Shown piece after piece: positions 62,872 through 64,000 of a DNA stretch of 64,000 nt. Both the position numbers and the translations under genes were made by a program. Each line of letters opens with the position of its first letter. Within the stretch, counting starts at the first letter, position 1. The stretch is from Roseiarcus sp963765375 (GTDB lineage: Bacteria > Pseudomonadota > Alphaproteobacteria > Rhizobiales > Beijerinckiaceae): positions 310,001-374,000 of the forward strand of contig CAVXVZ010000011.1 of NCBI GenBank assembly GCA_963765375.1, in the 5' to 3' direction. A model generated the notes under the pieces. That model worked only from the letters and a program-made list of their open reading frames with translations. It was not told where the DNA came from and searched no databases.

Positions 62872-63633
62872 TCAGGAGCCGAGGGCCTGGATGGTCTCGA
62901 TGACGCCCGCCGGCGGCAGGCGGAACAGCCCGGAGTACGGTTGGCTCAATTCGAGGATCAAGAAGATTGCGCTGGCGACCGCTATCGCGCCGAGAGCGAG
63001 CGTGGCGACCACCGTTCCGTTGACCGGCGAAACCAAGCCGTAGCCGCAAAACAAGAGCAGCGACCAGCACACCACGATCGCGACCATCGGCCAGGAAATG
63101 CCGCCAGCCAGCTGCAGCATCATCAACAGGCGCGTCTGCTGGATCATTCCGGCGGCGACATTGGCGGTCGCCAGAACCTGCTTCTGGGCGTCGGTCTTCG
63201 GGGTAAGAGTGAGCAGAAACTGGTCGAGCTTCTTCATGCCCTCGAGGACCGAGCGCACGGTCAGATCCTCGGCCTCCAGCTTTCCTCCGCCCCAGATCTT
63301 GTCGTAGCTTTGCTTGATCGCGGCGCGGAGTCCATCGCGCGCCGGTTTCGCCTCCGGGCCATAGGCTTCGAGCGCCGCGTCGAGTTGCAGCGACCGTGCG
63401 CCGAGCGTTTCGAGCTCCCCCTTCTGGGTGGCGTAAAGCGTATAGCTCGCGCCGACCAGGGTTCCGAGCACGAGGGCGAGCAGGAGCCCGAGCAGTCCGG
63501 TCATCGACCCGATCATATCGCGGGCTCGTTCCGGAGCGTGCCGTTCAGGCAGCCAAGCCCGCAGCCGCAAACCGACAAGGCCGGCGCCGAACGTAAGTAT
63601 CGCGACGGTCACGACGAAGAGCAGCTCATTCAC
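62872..63633 (-). CDS. DUF4239 (bestrophin-like) membrane protein
   Basis: 253 residues: two N-terminal spans (LLFVVTVAILTFGAGLVGLR and MTGLLGLLLALVLGTLVGAS), a soluble helical middle, and two C-terminal spans (WPMVAIVVCWSLLLFCGYGL and ATLALGAIAVASAIFLILEL). The LGLLLALVLGTL segment and the overall pattern match DUF4239. Function unknown. It is convergent with the cytochrome c gene, 18 bp away. Confidence 0.8.
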   Translation of the reverse strand: MNELLFVVTVAILTFGAGLVGLRLRAWLPERHAPERARDMIGSMTGLLGLLLALVLGTLVGASYTLYATQKGELETLGARSLQLDAALEAYGPEAKPARDGLRAAIKQSYDKIWGGGKLEAEDLTVRSVLEGMKKLDQFLLTLTPKTDAQKQVLATANVAAGMIQQTRLLMMLQLAGGISWPMVAIVVCWSLLLFCGYGLVSPVNGTVVATLALGAIAVASAIFLILELSQPYSGLFRLPPAGVIETIQALGS

Positions 63634-63746
63634 TATTGTACATCCCCCGGCTTCGCGAGACGCTCCTGGTTGTCGTCCCGTCGGAACCCAGCTCTATTGA
63701 GCGTGAGCAAGACCCTAATTGGCAGTCCTGCGCCGTTCAAGGCCGA

Positions 63747-63775
63747 TTGAGGGGCTTTGCGCGCTCTGGTAGACT
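63747..63775 (+). promoter_or_regulatory. Candidate sigma-70 promoter for the last gene
   Basis: TTGAGG (63747-63752) and TAGACT (63770-63775) are separated by 17 bp. The start codon at 63904 lies about 120 bp downstream, leaving a long leader. Confidence 0.45.
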
Positions 63776-63903
63776 TGTGTGTCCGGCGCGCTTGGCTTCT
63801 GCGACCCGGAGGCCGCGATCCAATCCCGAAACGGCGATAGGACGGGGCGCTACGGCGGCGATTGCCGCATCTGGCGTGCAATCCGCCGAGGGGCGCCAAG
63901 ACC

Positions 63904-64000
63904 ATGAACGGCCGCAAGCTCATTCCTGGGAAACCGCTGCCCGCAGCGGATATTCCTGATTATACGATCCGCCGCGACACGCTCGACGAGGTGTTCGCCG
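63904..64000 (+). CDS. Partial protein at the right edge, unrecognised
   Basis: A frame starting MNGRKLIPGKPLPAADIPDY continues to the window end without a stop (32 residues visible). No family can be assigned. The upstream promoter-like site supports a real gene. Confidence 0.4.
   Translation, partial: MNGRKLIPGKPLPAADIPDYTIRRDTLDEVFA

Noticed and set aside
63636..63959. Plus-strand frame as the gene before the right edge
   Set aside because: Arg/Ala-rich without motifs; the frame starting at 63904 behind a promoter-like site is more convincing.

Overview
The window is 64 kb of high-GC DNA whose gene content fits an alphaproteobacterium of the Hyphomicrobiales (Rhizobiales) type. The evidence is an NDUFS4-like complex I subunit between two tRNAs, an AspRS with the non-discriminating RDHGG signature, a tatABC operon with a long TatB tail, a CtaA/CtaB heme A pathway, DUF2189, DUF6471 and DUF6481 proteins, and many ATGA/TTGA-coupled operons. 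I cannot name the genus; a Methylocystaceae/Beijerinckiaceae-like organism is a guess.

Layout. 0-5 kb: a catabolic locus with a CoA transferase (cut by the left edge), a Gfo/Idh/MocA oxidoreductase and a LacI regulator, divergent from a large FAD-binding oxidoreductase; two copies of a LacI-type operator lie between. 5-10.3 kb: two small secreted proteins, tRNA-Arg, NDUFS4-like protein, tRNA-Pro, aspS, an enoyl-CoA hydratase and a CoA-binding protein. 10.3-12.1 kb: a heptapeptide-like repeat and a stand-alone SIR2-domain protein. 12.1-17 kb: a sugar ABC operon whose first gene is one continuous reading frame fusing a LacI repressor to a double ABC ATPase, followed by permease and binding protein, with a near-perfect 28-bp operator directly upstream. 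17-22 kb: RibD/DHFR-like protein, DUF1254 protein, a decayed start of an F-type ATPase beta gene, a DEAD-box helicase, TfoX-like and A-type Fe-S carrier genes. 22-36.7 kb: PEP-CTERM protein, DUF815 ATPase, nlpD-like/pcm/surE, GH43, FAH-family, serS, DMT transporter, tatABC, RidA, GDPD and GST.

36.8-46.3 kb is the accessory part: a broken IS630-type transposase, a DUF2939 gene whose 3' tail is repeated twice downstream among hairpin elements and short iterons, an IS3 element with a clear target duplication, an MmeI-like combined restriction-modification gene carrying an in-frame palindromic repeat, and an IS1380 element with a clear target duplication. 46.3-64 kb returns to core genes: recJ, two DUF4239 proteins, hom, heme A synthase, ctaB with DUF420 and a heme-copper-oxidase-like subunit, an ABC exporter and a cytochrome c.

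Many conserved genes (erpA-like, DUF815, nlpD-like, surE, serS, ctaA, a cytochrome c) are interrupted by one apparent extra base each. Because some are normally essential, I read most of these as sequence errors, and I give the reconstructed gene extents with the shift position stated.
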